Shown here one piece after another: positions 36,701-49,748 of a DNA stretch of 64,000 nt. The DNA comes from Campylorhamphus procurvoides. Its lineage: Eukaryota; Chordata; Aves; Passeriformes; Dendrocolaptidae. The stretch lies in contig WBMV01003267.1 of NCBI GenBank assembly GCA_013396655.1, forward strand, positions 1,302,001 through 1,366,000, read 5' to 3'. Each line of letters starts with the position of its first letter. Position 1 is the first letter of the stretch. Under the pieces are notes generated by a model. The model was not told the DNA's origin. It did no database searches and saw nothing but the letters and a program-made list of their open reading frames with translations. Position numbers and translations under genes: made by a program.

Positions 36701-39700
36701 AATCAAAGGAATAGTTAATAATTAAAAAAAACGTTGAATGTTTAAAGACTAAAATGTTCTTCTTGTGGTCATTCATGTCATATACTGTGGCATCAAAACT
36801 CATGCACAGTCCCTGGGCTGGTCCTGGCTTCCTCCCTGCCCCAAATACTGTCACTTTTGCTTCTCTAGTGAGGGTGACAAGTGCCAGTTTGGAACATCAG
36901 CTTCTTAGAGCTCTTTCTACATATTTCATAGCCTGTTGTGGAGGGCAGAGAGTGCTTCTCACAGAAGATTGCCATACTAAGCTGAACCGAGCAAAACACC
37001 ATTTTCTTACACAATCACAAAAGGATCAACAAGGATGAAGAAAACAGGAAGTAGACACTGTCAGAGAACTAAAAAGTGGAAAAAAAAATCCAGACAAGTG
37101 AAAACAACAGAGCTTCTACTTGGAAAATAGTTGCTGATTGCCTCTGGGTGACCTTGCACATGAAGTGAGCTCTGGGCAGCTCAGCTAAACCTTGTGTCAC
37201 TCGGCTGTGAGAGACACCTGAATGCTCCAGTCCACAGAAACCTGTGCAGCTCTGAGAGGAAAAGACCTCCTTGGATCAAAGTGCCACATCTGCTGTCCCA
37301 ACAGTGCTGACAACCATCTTGGCACAGTGTCACTCTGGTTGTTGACAGCCTGTTTGCTGCTCCTTCAGATGCTCTGTCCCTTTTCCCAAGCCGCAAAGTG
37401 ATACACTCAGCAAGGAAGCAGAAAAAGATGACAAGAGGAAAGTCACATGATGGCATAATCTAGTAATAAAGTCAAACACTTCTCCACTCCCTCCTTCCCA
37501 GGACCTTTCCACATCCCAAATCACCACTGGAACAGCTGAATAGAGTGGGATTATTCCTGTGTGCACATTTTTGCCAAACTCTATCCAAAAGTACCAGAAG
37601 GCGTATTTCCATGTATTAAAAAATATGCACCCAACTCTCCCTGGGGCAATTGTCATGTTCTGTCACACATTAACATCAGCTACCCACTCTCAGACTGAGT
37701 AAATCCCTGAGCTGAATGTCTGGTGGGAATTCTGAGCAGAGTTACACATGGTTGTAACTCTTGTGTGCTGGCACCTTTTGTTTGTTTTCCCAGAAAATCA
37801 CAGGAGGTCTGGTGCTTTTCCCACTTCACCTATTGATGTCTATTAGCAACCTTCCTAAAACCCCAGCTATACTTTAAGCAAAGCTTAGGTCAGCTCCCTA
37901 GGATTAATTACCTCACTCAGAGTCCAATTTACTTAGCAATTAGGGAAAATTAGACAGTAGCTGGCGAGTTGGCTGTTTTGAAACAAAGGTCCAGAATCCC
38001 TAGGTCTGTTCCCAGGCTAAATGCTGGGTTTAGAAATTAATGACTTGAAAGTCTCAGAATATGTAGTTCACATTGCAATTGTTTTTGCAACATTTAGCCT
38101 CGAAATAACTTCCCTGTTCAAACTGTGAGCACACAAGTGACAAAAACAAATAAATAGGAATGCAAATTGTTTACATGATAATTTTTAGTGTCAGCTTTTC
38201 TTTCTCAGACTGACTTTGTCACACTGGTAACACCGGTCTCAGGAAACACCTTGTGGCACTGCATTAAATGTTATGACACCACTGGGGAATCTCCAATAAA
38301 CATTATTGAGGAGAAACCTTGTCCTAGGTAGAAATCCTACACTACAATCATGTGCAGACACTTCCTGCAAATACCCCACAGCTTTAGAGCCCTTCCACTA
38401 CCACCCCAGCCCTTGTTGCAGCAAGGCAGATTCCTGGCACAGTTATTGAGGCTCCAGACCCACCTCTGGACTTTCACTCTGCCCATGTGGCCATAAACCA
38501 TGGGTTTCATTCTCTATTCGACTCCTAGTGAACAGCTACAAAGCACAGCCTTGCATAGCACATGCAAATCACATCATTTCGCAATAGTACTGATGTTTCC
38601 TGAGAAACAGCTTGATACATACAGCACAATTCCTTGGAGCACGGGAGATGAACTCCTACTGCACAGAACCTCTGCACTGAGCACATCTGGAGGGGCTGTA
38701 GTTATTAGGGTTCTGATGCCAACTTGCCTTGAGTCAATGGAGAGAGACAGTTCTGCAGCAGATGAGGTTTTGGCCTAAGGGAATATAAATATTTGGATAG
38801 CGTGCTGCTTGATTAACTCACTAGATAACTTCATGTGAGACAGCTGAACAAAGTCTTAAAGAGATCGTGGATGTTACGACTGTAAAGCTCCCTTTACAGT
38901 ACTAGCTTCTCTTCAGGGACATTTAAGGTTTATGTGGCCCACTTTAGGGATCTTTTTGATGTGGCTGTGATGTACACCCTAAGTTCACTTTGCCTCTCCC
39001 TATACTTACTCTATTTATATTTTTTTTTGCAACAGAATTCAGAAAGCGGATCTGATTTCTTCATTGTTCACCTGGTTGCACCCTTTCAGGACATTAAAAA
39101 TCCCTTCATGGCTTTTCATCTAATACACTGATGGTTCAAAATCAAGCCAAGCAAAGTATTTGCTGTGAAATTCTTAACGCTATCTGCTGATTCCAGACAG
39201 TGGGGACCCTGGTCTGCCTCATGTTTTCTGGATGAAATGCCACAGAATATGCCCTTTTACCCCAAAGATATTTTATATTAACAGATTTCTTTCCTTACCT
39301 TTTTCTTTCAGAACCAAGTGCCCACTAGCTCATAAGAGCCCAGCCCCGTGAGCGTGCATTTCAGGGCACAAGGTTTAGGTTTTCTGCAAACTTTCTACAC
39401 TTTTCATGACCCTCTACAGACTGTGACAACCTTAATCTGCTAGGTGCTACACAATGTGTCCCAGCCCTGCATCTTGGAAAATGTCAGCTAATGTGAATAA
39501 GTCTGGAGGTGAAGACGACAGGGCACTTGCTGAGTGTTTCCTTTTCTTCTGGAGAACTGGGAAGCAAAGAACCTGCTCCCCGGGGTGCAAGTGCTTCAGA
39601 ACTGTGAGGAGGCAGCATTAGCAAAGGACACCAAGTCCTTAAGGATTCACTGCCACTTTCCTGCTCTGAGTAATTCCATGAGAGGGCAAGGAAAGCTGTC

Positions 39701-40137
39701 AGGGGTCCTCTGATTTACAGCTATTCACCATTTGACCTTCCTTCTGCAGGAGCTGCTGCAGCTGCAGCCCTAAAGACAATAGCTGGAGAGAGATCCACAG
39801 AGGAAGGTCCCTGGGAAAGCAGATCCCTCTCCTTCCTCCCCCTCCTCTCCACTGGGAGGTTTGTATTTTGCCTCTGTGTCACATCAGGTGCAGGCAGCTG
39901 CTGCCCAGCACAGGCAAAACCCAAAGAGCAAGTGCAGACAGGGGTTTACACCTTCCACACTCAGGATGGCTAACAAAGCAATTCCATGCCAATTCCACGC
40001 ACTCGGGGAGTTGAAGGCACAGAAACCCCCAAAGGGCTGTGCTCTATTGTCTGCGGATCGTACTGCCTCTTTAAAATCAGAAATGCACGGACAGCTTCAA
40101 GGTGCCTCCCACTGAGCAAAGGCTTTAGATGCAGGCA
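33754..40137. other. Non-coding interval upstream of PROKR1
   Basis: No gene is recognised. A G9 run occurs near 34980. Several open frames of 80-125 codons (for example 34653-35027 +) overlap each other on both strands and show no domain or splice context. Confidence 0.5.
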
Positions 40138-40345
40138 CAGAGGCAGCGGAGCCATCCTCCCCTGAGCACAGGGCAAACCTGCTCGGGAGAGAAATGAGCG
40201 CTCCGCGGAGTCCTCGGGCTGCATCCAGCGATCCTTTCCCTGCTCCGGTGATAGCGGCACACGTGCAGGGGACAAACCTGGAGGCTCTCCCCAGGGTGCC
40301 CGAGACCTCCAAGAGGATGAGAGCAACTGCAGGTACACTTTGCAG
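40138..40345 (+). promoter_or_regulatory. CpG-rich segment, candidate PROKR1 promoter or first non-coding exon
   Basis: About nine CpGs fall within 40190-40305 (for example GAGCGCTCCGCGGAG, CTCCGGTGATAGCGGCACAC), against near absence in flanking kilobases. Two plausible donors follow on the plus strand, CAG/GTACAC after 40332 and CAG/GTACTG after 40345. The acceptor at 41786-41787 would be their natural partner. The role and direction are inferred. Confidence 0.35.
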
Positions 40346-41787
40346 GTACTGTTATCTCAGTTTGTGGATGGTTGTGCTGTCTGTATTTGTTTTGTAGCTC
40401 TCTTGGTATTTTCAGGAAAAACCTGTCCGAAACAGATAATGCTCCTTGCTTTGACCAAGAGACAGATTTTGCATGCCAAGTGTTTGTTTAGTGCTTCTCT
40501 TAAATGAATGATCACATTTCCTAAAGCAGTCCCTTGTCAGAACTGTTATTTAGCTCCAGGCTTTGGTTTTCTGTTATTCTCTTCTTCTGCAACTCTCAGT
40601 TTGAAGAGCAATGTGGAGATCAGAGTTGTCCAAGAGAGTTTCTCCCAGAAATTTGTGAAGTGTCAGTGCATCAGGGGTGGTTCCAGGGAAAGAAGGGAGC
40701 AGCTCCACTACAGAGACTGTCCTTTGTAGCCATGACCGCTATTGTTCAATAGCATTTGACACCCTGCCTGAGTGCAGAAAAAGCAGCAATGCCCCCAAAC
40801 CTCTGCTGGGATGGGGTGGGACTGTCCTGACAGCCGGGAGTGAGGTGTGAGGATTCCTAGATGGGGCATGGGAAGATGCAAGAACACAGCTCTCTCAGCA
40901 TTTTGATACAGAGAGGGAAAATTAGGGGTTAGATCAAGCATTTCCTCCCCCACCCCCTGCGTGGAAAAAAAAATAGTTTTGTAATATTTGATACAACCAG
41001 CAGTACAAGGAGGGGAGCCTGCTCCTCCCCAGCATCAAAATTCAAGGCACTCTGTCTTGCTTAAGGAAGATTTACCCATTCACCTCAAGAGCCTGTTTGT
41101 GGAAGCAAATTTGCCTTCACAGTGAAGTCCTACAAGCTGATTCACTTGACAAAATCTTGTCTCTGCAAATTGGCAGATATTCACTTGTTTGACAGAAGCA
41201 ATAATGGATTATGCTGGCTGAAAATTTGGCCCCCACACTCAATTAATGGCTGCCAAAAGGAAAGTGTTGGCTTCACTATTTTCTTGAGTCTTCTCAACTC
41301 TTACTTAATTAAGGAATGTATTTAGAAGCCAGGACATCAGTTCTCTTTTCATTCTCACCGACCACATTGCTGAGACACCCAGAATAAGGCACAAATTTTG
41401 TCCAAAAAGGCATATCAGATGCTTTACAGCACATTGAGGTGGTATTTACATTTCTTTTACCTTACACAGGGATGACAGCACCATAAGCTTGAAGGCTGGT
41501 GGAGGTTTGAACTGGATTTTACACTCCCTCTCTATTCTTGTTTCACTGCATGCTGAAAATTTCATTATTGGTAAATAAAACTGCTGCTGTAACAACCAGT
41601 GTATGATGCAACTCGAAGCATTTATATTATGAGAACAAAAGCATCCCTTCACAGGGTATTTCTTCCCACCGTGCACAGGCAGCAATAGAGCTGTGGGGCA
41701 ATAAGGGAGCTATTGCTTTCCTCCAAGCTCAGCACTTTCTGCTGTCATTTCCTTTCAGGAAACATTTTCCTCTTTTTGTTCCCACAG

Positions 41788-41967
41788 GAGGAGATAAATG
41801 AGGCTGTTGCCCTACAGTTTTCCGGGGACAAAGACAAGGTGATTCACTGCTCAGAAGGAAACTTTGGATGAAGTCTCCCTCCTGCCACCCTCGTGCCCTG
41901 CCACGGTGGGCAATTGTAACACGACTCCGAAGGCCAGCCAAGCCCCACGTGTCACAGGGAGACAGAC
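41788..41967 (+). promoter_or_regulatory. PROKR1: PROKR1 5' untranslated region with two upstream ORFs
   Basis: A pyrimidine-rich acceptor (TCCTCTTTTTGTTCCCACAG) ends at 41787, so the first coding exon probably starts at 41788. The leader contains an ATG at 41798 that opens a 14-codon uORF (stop at 41840-41842) and an ATG at 41868 that opens a 39-codon uORF ending at 41987. The second overlaps the receptor start by 20 bases in another frame. Such uORFs often lower main-ORF translation. Confidence 0.45.
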
Positions 41968-42464
41968 ATGGCCACGGAGCCAGCTGAACGTAACCCAAAC
42001 GCTACCACCCACCTCAACTTTGCTGCAATCTACAACCTCCACGATGGGGATTTCACCTCCTTGCGAAACTTCTCCTTCCCTTTCAATGTCACTTACAGTG
42101 ACTACGACCTGCCCCTGGACAGTGAAGAGGACGTGACCAAAACCCGCACCTTCTTTGCAGCCAGGATCGTGATCGGGGTGGCCCTGGCTGGCATCATGCT
42201 GGTCTGCGGCATCGGCAACTTCATCTTCATCGCCGCCCTGGCCCGCTACAAGAAGCTGCGAAACCTCACCAACCTGCTGATTGCCAACCTGGCCATCTCG
42301 GACTTCATTGTGGCCATCGTGTGCTGCCCCTTCGAGATGGACTACTACGTGGTGCGGCAGCTGTCCTGGGAGCACGGCCACGTCCTCTGCGCCTCGGTCA
42401 ACTACCTACGCACTGTCTCCCTCTATGTTTCCACCAATGCTCTCCTGGCTATAGCTGTTGACAG
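41968..42464 (+). CDS. PROKR1: PROKR1 coding exon 1 (N-terminus to TM3)
   Basis: It encodes residues 1-165 and two bases of R166. It is GC-richer than the surroundings and includes TM1 (about 64-91), TM2 (99-121), the near-invariant [20 protein letters not shown] first extracellular loop, and TM3 (about 141-163). The donor is ACAG/GTAAGT. A 176-codon antisense ORF over this exon is a shadow of its GC-rich codons. Confidence 0.92.
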
Positions 42465-45400
42465 GTAAGTGGGGTGCTGTGACTGCACTAGGAGGTGGCC
42501 AGAGCTTCTTAGCCGCGTTCACCAGTAAACCATCTCCTCAAGTGCCACATCCACGTGGTTTTTTAACTACTCCCTGGGCAGCTTGTTTCACTACCTGACC
42601 ACCCCTTCAGCAAAGCAATTTTTCCACTGAGAGACTGCCTGGAATTTTAAGAGTGTAACTTAGTTGTGTTCTTTCTTATGATTCCTCTTCTCTCAACCTC
42701 GTGCACCACGGACTCTGACAGACCCAGGCACTGAGGATCAGCCTTGTGCTGACATAAGCCTGGCACAACTGACTCACAGAAAGATAGAGACCCACTCAGT
42801 AAACTCTCTCCAGAAAGGCCCTCACCACAAGCCCTCTTTTGTGTGCAAACACAACATACATCTCTGTAGACCCACTGCATTTACACACTGCATTCCCACT
42901 CTTCCTTCTCTTTTTCCCCAATTTCTCTCGTGTGCCATTTCATGCTCTAGTCTAATGCCACGTGGTTTTTGGTACCTGATCCAAAAGACAGCTTAGGAGT
43001 AGGTAACCCTGCTGATGGCTGTTCAGATACACCTCGTGTGTGGCTGATTCAGCTGTTCCTGACGTCAGGAGAACTCTGGAAAGCCACTGGGGAAGTTCAG
43101 AGATGTTTTGCCTGGTGTGGGCAAGGGGACAATCAGATCCTATGAAACAAATCCTTAACAAGCATTAAACAAAATATCCTTTCAACAGCAGCTGAGGACT
43201 CAGGGTAAAGCTTCTAAATGCCATCATGTATGTATTACCATTTTCTATCCCTTTTTCAACTTCTAAGGAATTTTCTTGGAACACTCTGCTAGCACATCCC
43301 ATGTTGATGAAGTAACGTGGGTCATGGAGCCCTTATGTCTGCTAAGAAATCAGATTTCTAGCATATCTCCCTACACATCTTTAAAAACAACCCTGGAAAA
43401 GATTAATCACTGAAACTTGTTGTAACAACACACTGGTTTTGGTTTTGCTGCCTTTTTCTTTTTTCTTTTTTTTTTTTTGCAAGCTTTTGACTTGGTAAAC
43501 AGAGAGAAACTTTGTTTGTTTACCAATCACCTATTCCATGTTGCTTATGTCATGTGGGTTGGTGACTTCAGTCTCTAAAAAGAACAGGCTCTAATAAAAG
43601 TTTTCTCATGTTTAGATCATTTAAAAGAAATCATCTGTGTAAAGAGGATAAGTCTGTCCCACAGGATTTCCCTTTGGTAGGGCTCTCCATCTTCACTGAT
43701 GTATATTCATATGAAAAATAGGAATTTCATGTATTTAAGCCCACACCTCCACTAGAAAATAATACAATATGAAAGGAGAGGATATGAAGAGCAATAGCAT
43801 CTGACAAGGGTCCAATATCCACAGTGTAAATATTTGGGGGGTGGGGGGTAGCTTATCTGGGTCCCCTAGACTGAATGCCCATGGGCACTTGGTGTGTTTT
43901 ATGTACACTTTTGGAGCACATCTTCCTGGGCAGTTTCATCTGAATTCAGTTCACGTGCCGCAGGACCACTCCACAGTAACAGCCCAAGTGTGATAAGCAA
44001 TGACAATCAGGAAATCCACCACAAAAGCTCCCTCCTGACTCTCTTGGACAGATTGACCCCATGCAGCCAAATGTTCTGCTGAACAGATATGCATATTGAT
44101 GAATACATACACATACATTATCCCATAACCTGCTTTCACGGGACTCAAGCTAAAAATGTTCATTTATCAGCTCCACAATGGGACTAACTAATTCTGCTGG
44201 CCCCTGACACCTACCCTGCGCTATTAAGAGCCATGAACAATTCATCTGCTTCCAAGATCTGGCTGGTGAAAAGTGCTGCTGGCTTTCCATTTTAGTTTAG
44301 AATTAATTTATCCTGTGGATGCTATCTTTGTACAGAATATATACAGAGGGAAAAGACTCTGAAGGAATGAGAAATTCCACTTTTTGAAACAGTCCTAAAT
44401 ATGGTTGTATTGAGAGCTCTGGTGTGCCTCTGATAAACATTTCCTCCTAGCAGGAATACCCCAACCTCGCAGCTTTACAGTCTTAAGGAGCGCAAACATC
44501 TAACTCAAGTTTTCTGCTTTGCCATATTACTTAACACAGTATATTTGAGATTAATAAGCAATAGCCACCTCCAGAACCCACACAAAAAGAGATTTGCTTG
44601 GGCAGAAAACAGATACACTGTCCTTTGTTGACAGCTTGAAATGATGCTCACCTGTAACCACTCATTAACATCACCCCCAGCTCTTTGCACCCCATGGAAA
44701 AAACAAGGGAATAAGATATATATTTGACCTATTTGTAAAAAAGCATATTTAAGTAGAGGTCTGCCTAGGGAAAACTTTTTTACATGTTTGTCTTTTCTTT
44801 CCTGCACTGACTAGGTGTATATTGCTTCCTGTTTCAAATTCTCACTCCTGTTAAAAAGGAAAAGTTGTTACATAAAATTGTAACTCAGCTCCAGGCTGCT
44901 ACTTCAGAACTGTAAGCTGTTCTTACAGACAAATATGTTCAGGCTCTCCCCTTAGGAATGACAGCAATTTCCTCCTGCCCAATTCTGTCCCCTCGTATTT
45001 TGAAGTGTGTTCTGACTAACAGGGTTTTCAGACTTCATTTTGAATGTACTTGTCTGTTCTAGGTATCTGGCCATTGTTCACCCGCTGAAACCACGCATGA
45101 ATTATCAAACAGCAACCTTCCTCATCGCCTTGGTCTGGATTGTTTCCATACTCGTAGCTATCCCATCTGCATACTTTGCTACTGAAACAGTGTTATTTAT
45201 AGTGAAAAACCAGCAGAAAATTTTCTGTGGCCAAGTTTGGACAGTTGACAAGCAGATCTACTATAAATCGTACTTCCTCTTCATCTTTGGCCTTCAATTT
45301 GTGGCCCCTGTGATCATGATGACCTTGTGTTACGCCAGGATCTCTCGGGAGCTTTGGTTTAAAGCAGTGCCGGGATTTCAGACGGAACAGATCAGAAAGA

Positions 45401-45759
45401 GGCTTCGATGCAGGAGGAAAACTGTTCTGGTCCTGATGTGCATCCTCACTGCCTATGTTCTCTGCTGGGCACCTTTCTATGGCTTCACAATTGTCAGGGA
45501 CTTCTTCCCCACCATCTTTGTGAAAGAGAAGCATTATCTCACTGCCTTTTACACAGTTGAGTGCATTGCCATGAGTAACAGCATGATAAACACCATGTGT
45601 TTTGTGACTGTGAAAAATAACACCATGAAGTACTTCAAGAAGATTATGTTGCTCAGATGGAGGTCAACGTACAGTGGAAGCAAATCTAGCACAGATTTGG
45701 ACCTGAGAACAAATGCAATGCCGGTCACAGAGGAGGTAGACTGCATAAAACTGAAATAA
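41968..45759 (+). CDS. PROKR1: Prokineticin receptor 1 (class A GPCR)
   Basis: Exons 41968-42464 and 45063-45759 join in frame to encode 397 residues, close to the usual 390 or so. Prokineticin receptors bind the secreted peptides PROK1 and PROK2 at the plasma membrane and couple mainly to Gq and calcium signalling. Seven membrane segments are readable. N-terminal sequons lie at N11, N34 and N40; the extracellular disulfide pair is C141 and C221; D165-R166-Y167 ends TM3; CWAPFYG (300-306) lies in TM6; TM7 has the family's NSMINTMCF in place of NPxxY; the tail ends [14 protein letters not shown]1-like traits are SFPFN..YSDYD.PLD and the tail; some TM3-TM4 residues (KPRMNY) are PROKR2-like. Proximity to APLF supports PROKR1. 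The ATG at 41968 has G at -3 and +4. Confidence 0.9.
42465..45062 (+). other. PROKR1: PROKR1 intron
   Basis: This 2.6-kb intron begins GTAAGT and ends CTTGTCTGTTCTAG. It contains a poly-T tract near 43465-43480 and a G-rich GGGGGGTGGGGGG stretch near 43836-43848. No further exon is seen. Confidence 0.85.
45063..45759 (+). CDS. PROKR1: PROKR1 coding exon 2 (TM4 to C-terminus)
   Basis: It completes R166 and encodes residues 167-397: [11 protein letters not shown] in the second intracellular loop, TM4, the extracellular C221, TM5 (about 233-256), the family-invariant loop [22 protein letters not shown]6, TM7 and a serine-rich tail. The stop is TAA at 45757-45759. Confidence 0.93.
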
Positions 45760-47310
45760 ATTTTCTGCAGTTCTCATCTCACCTCTTTTGGACAAGGGGT
45801 AAAGAGGAAATAATGTCTCCTCAGAAGCTTCTCCCTTGTCTGTGGGAATATTCACTATTGTGAGATCCCTCAAAAAGCAGCCTACTCTGCATTCCCTGCA
45901 GAACTCTTCTCACTGGACTGCTGGATAATCCCCTGGGACTGATGCTGTGCTTCACTCATCTGTAAATTTGAGATGTAGGCACTCATTTTAGAGTTGTTTA
46001 AGAAGAACAAAAAAGTCTATGAATGCATTAGAGCATATTACAACAATGGGAGAGCTGAGTGCTCATCCTAGCAGTGATGCCTCTTTGCTTCTTAAGAGAA
46101 CCCTCTGAACCGCTTTGATCTTGTCACCTGTCCCTTTAAGCTATTTGGTGTCCTTTTCCTTCTGCTCAGGAGAGGAAGGATGGCAAAAAAGGCCCATTTG
46201 GCTTCCTGTCATTCTTTAACCTCTCAGTTTTTCCCTCATCATGAAGCTCCTTGAAGTCTACAGACCACCGGCTTTGTATTGTCCAGTGTACAGCATGCTC
46301 TTATGAAAGGTACGTGCTCTACAAAGCTAAGATCTGCTTCACAGTCTAGTGAAAACCTCAAATGTCTTCCTGTGACACCCTGTTTAAGAGTGTTTTATCA
46401 ACATCCCACTATGTAGTTCTGTGGAGAGTGTTGCTCTGCTATGTATGTGGAAATGGCACAGATACATATGGAAGGGACCTGTTCCTTTCCCTCACCCTCC
46501 AGGCACCCTCAGACCAGCTTCTGCTGCATTGAGATCCCGAGCTCGTCACAGAATCAATCACAAAATCGTAGAGGTGAGGAATAACATTACCACACTGTCT
46601 ATCCCACCCTTCTGCTCAAGCAGGGTCAGCTAGAACAGGCTGCCCAGGATTGTGTCCACTTGAGCTTTGACTGACTCCAGGGAATGGGACTCCACAGCCT
46701 GCCTGGACCACCAGTGACAGTGTTCAACAGCTCACACAGTGTCTTACATTCAGATGGAATTCCATGTGTTTCAGCTTGTCTGTCACTGGGACCCACACAA
46801 AACTGCTGTATGTTACTGGGAAAAACCCAGCTTGCTGACGCAGGCCCAGACATCCTCCCAAGTCTACGTGCACCTTCACAATGAAGTACAAGTGAGGCCA
46901 AAACACCAAGGAGATCCCGAGGTGATCTGTCCTTCTGGGAGCAAGACAGGCTTCAGCAAGCCAGTCTCTGGTTGAGTTGAGTAGCTTATTGTCAGCTCCA
47001 GATGAATTCTGCACTGCCTCCTCCCATGCTCCTTTTCCTGTTCTGATTTTGTGCAACTTCAGTTTGGGTGTTTCCTAATTGGTGATCATGACAAAGCAGG
47101 TGACAGTACCAGTAATACCTACTCATTTCAACTACACATAAGATGTCATGGACTTCTGTGTATTGAAATCAAATATTTTCTATTGTGATGACAAATGCTT
47201 CTTGTTTTAAAGTATGTGGTTGCAGCTACTTTTGGAGTAAATAGCTTTTGTAAATAACTTGTCTGTTTGTGAATTTAAAGTGAGAAGCAAATCCTGCCAA
47301 TAAAACAGCA
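45760..47310 (+). other. PROKR1: PROKR1 3' flank, probable 3' UTR
   Basis: This is AT-rich sequence after the stop. A candidate polyadenylation signal AATAAA is at 47299-47304. A minus-strand CR1 piece lies inside it. The true cleavage site cannot be fixed from sequence alone. Confidence 0.35.
46545..46800 (-). mobile_element. CR1 retroposon 3' fragment
   Basis: In reverse orientation it reads CACAGAATCAATCACAAAAT, CTGCTCAAGCAGGGTCAGCT, AGAACAGGCTGCCCAGGAT and GGAATGGGACTCCACAGCCT, diagnostic of an older CR1 subfamily. The CAGATGGAATTCCATGTGTT stretch extends the match to about 46.8 kb. Confidence 0.8.
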
Positions 47311-49748
47311 AACGTGGCCTCAATATCATAATTTTGTATTTTTTTTATCTTTTTCCCTTAGCCACCACTTTCCTATCCAGCTGACTAATGTGAATGATCC
47401 CATTTCTGTTAAAGAAAAATTGACCAATTAAATTTAAGGGCAAAAGGATATTCAAATCCATTAAAGTGTTCAAATCCTCTCATTATTAGCTGCTCTTAAA
47501 TATACATTGGAGAGGATGTCATCATTTGCTGTTAGGCAAAACAATTACTGAAGTCATCCTTCAAAATGACAGTTTTAAACAGGGTAAGTACTAAAACCAT
47601 TAATTTCCCACCTTGCCAAAGAAATTTAAGGGAACAGCGCGTTGTTGTATTTCACCATCAAAAAGCTTTTAATCATTTAATCTCTTCTGAAATCTCATGG
47701 TTCCTTCTGAAACTATGCTCCCATATTTATCTCCTGAAATCTGCACTAGTTGCTGGGGATTAGCTAGGAATACTACCTGTTACTAGAATGTCCTGATACT
47801 CCTTTCACCTATTTTTCCAAGAGATTTTTGCTGAAAAAGTCGAACAACTGACAATTTTCCACACCTGGAAATCCATCTCAGGCTGACTTAAAACACAACC
47901 TCGACCCCCACCAAGCAATATAGTACTAACCAAAAACACAGGAAAAGAATTGCTTTAAAACTCTGGAAATCACTTTGAGAGCTCCATGAGAGCTCCTCTA
48001 GTCCAGCCTGCCCAGTGTTCTCATGCCTGTCCCTGCCAAGGGCAGCAAAGCAGCAGCTGCCACAGCTCCAACTGCAGGTTTAGGTTTTGGGGTCCACAAC
48101 ACTGCCCTTTTTTTGACATGCTGAGGTCTTTCCAGCAGTGTTTCATCCTGAACCTCTGGATAGGGCAGGAGAATAAGCTGTGCTTTGCCCTCAACTGCAT
48201 TTGTTGCAAGCAGCAACCCCAGAGCAGGATTCCAACTGAGGAAGGGCAATGATTCCCTGTTCCCTGAGCACCCAGCACTCACTGCCCTTAGCCTCGGTCT
48301 GCACCGACTCCAAACAGCCCCAAACAAGTTCCACTTTCAGACATTTGCTCCTAAACCGAGCTCCAGCAAACAGGGGCTCAGGGCTCGCATGGGGACGGAA
48401 AGTCACTTCAAAACTCCTGTGAAAACTCCAAAAATGCCAACACCTCAGCTGTCAGGGGGGAATATCCTGCTGCCTCCTGCTTGGCCCCTCCCTGCAGAAT
48501 CACTTTCTCACCTACACCAAAGGGCATTTACAGAGCAAAGTGGATATGGACTGCATCTACCCAGAGCTCTGCTTGCAAGAGCCACGCTTAAACAGAGAAT
48601 GACAAGCACAAGCTGGGAGGAAGGCAGCACTTGTTGCAGAGGAGAAGCAGGCCTTTCTAGCAGAATTCCTGCCCACTGGAAGGCAGCAAGACCTCTGCAT
48701 CCAGCAGCTGTCCGCTGGGAGCTCCAGGGACACAGCTGCAATCAGGGCTTTATCATGCAGGAACTGCGGGATGTGTCAGGGATGAGGAGCAGGTGGGGGG
48801 GAGGTTTCCTCCTGAGAGCCCTCAACAGGGTTCAGATAACCATGCGCTGAATCAAACAGATGTCACTGTGTCTCAGTTGTAGCTAACTCAAATTTTCACT
48901 GCCAAACGCAAAACTGTGGTGCTACCACACCACACTACTGCTCAGCTGTCCCCCTGTGGCACAGCTCCAAAACCACAGGCTCACTTCCTACTACAGCAGC
49001 TTCTCCAGAGATAACTGGAGGTTAAATCCAGTCTCTGCTCCTTCACAACGAAAAACAAAAGCCCAGGTGTAACTGGAAACTAAAATGGTGACCCCCAAAT
49101 GGCTAAAAGAGGGTGAAGAGAAAGCACTTATTCTTAGAAACAGGCACTGAGAAAACAAAGGCTGTATATCATTAAAGCAATTGTCCCTTTACCAAAGAGG
49201 GATGACCTGCAAGACCCCAGGCCAGGGCAGATCAAAATAGCCAACCCAGTAAATTTTCCTGGGGACTGACTGACTCACTCAAAGGATCAGACTTCACTTG
49301 CTCCTTCTTTGGAGCCTGGCAGCCTTTCCTATGGCAACAGCACCCTCCAGCTGCTGCCTCTGCAGCACAGTGGCACTCAAAATTTCATCAGCTCACACCA
49401 AAAACCTTGGGAATGCAGCCATGCAGATATTCCCAGGATTCCCATGCCTCCAGCAAGTGGCAACACATGCTTCAGCTTTCGTCACTCGGGCACCCAGGCA
49501 CTTACCCAATTCTTGTTGTGTCTGCACTCTCCCTGGCTCCTTGACTTGTGCTGCTCCCTTCCAAACACTCCATACTATCTGTGTGGAAAAACACACACCA
49601 TCGAGCAGAAAGAAGCAAGTAGAATTGAGGCAAGGGAGACACTGCTCCCTCAGACTCACAGAGATCTCCCACACTCTGTTAGGATTCTGTTCTACAGACT
49701 GCACCCTCACACATGGTTCCAGGGTGAACAGACCAACAGATTCAATTA
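47311..49748. other. Interval between PROKR1 and APLF, no gene recognised
   Basis: This is mostly unique sequence. It contains a plus-strand open frame that can start at the ATG at 48389 and ends at 48850 (153 codons; open further upstream). Its translation is rich in Ser, Pro, Leu and Arg with no recognisable domain and no convincing splice context. Confidence 0.5.

Noticed and set aside
40097..40397. Short ORFs on both strands in the CpG-rich segment
   Set aside because: High GC lowers stop frequency; if spliced to 41788 the plus-strand frame meets a stop within four codons.
4411..41700. Search by eye for missing PPP4R3 EVH1 exons (for example a WDDRGTGHV-type motif) on the minus strand
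   Set aside because: No match was seen. Absence by eye is weak evidence and an HMM search is needed.
41851..42381. 176-codon antisense ORF over PROKR1 exon 1
   Set aside because: It mirrors the GC-rich receptor codons, has no domain and is fully explained as a reverse-frame shadow.
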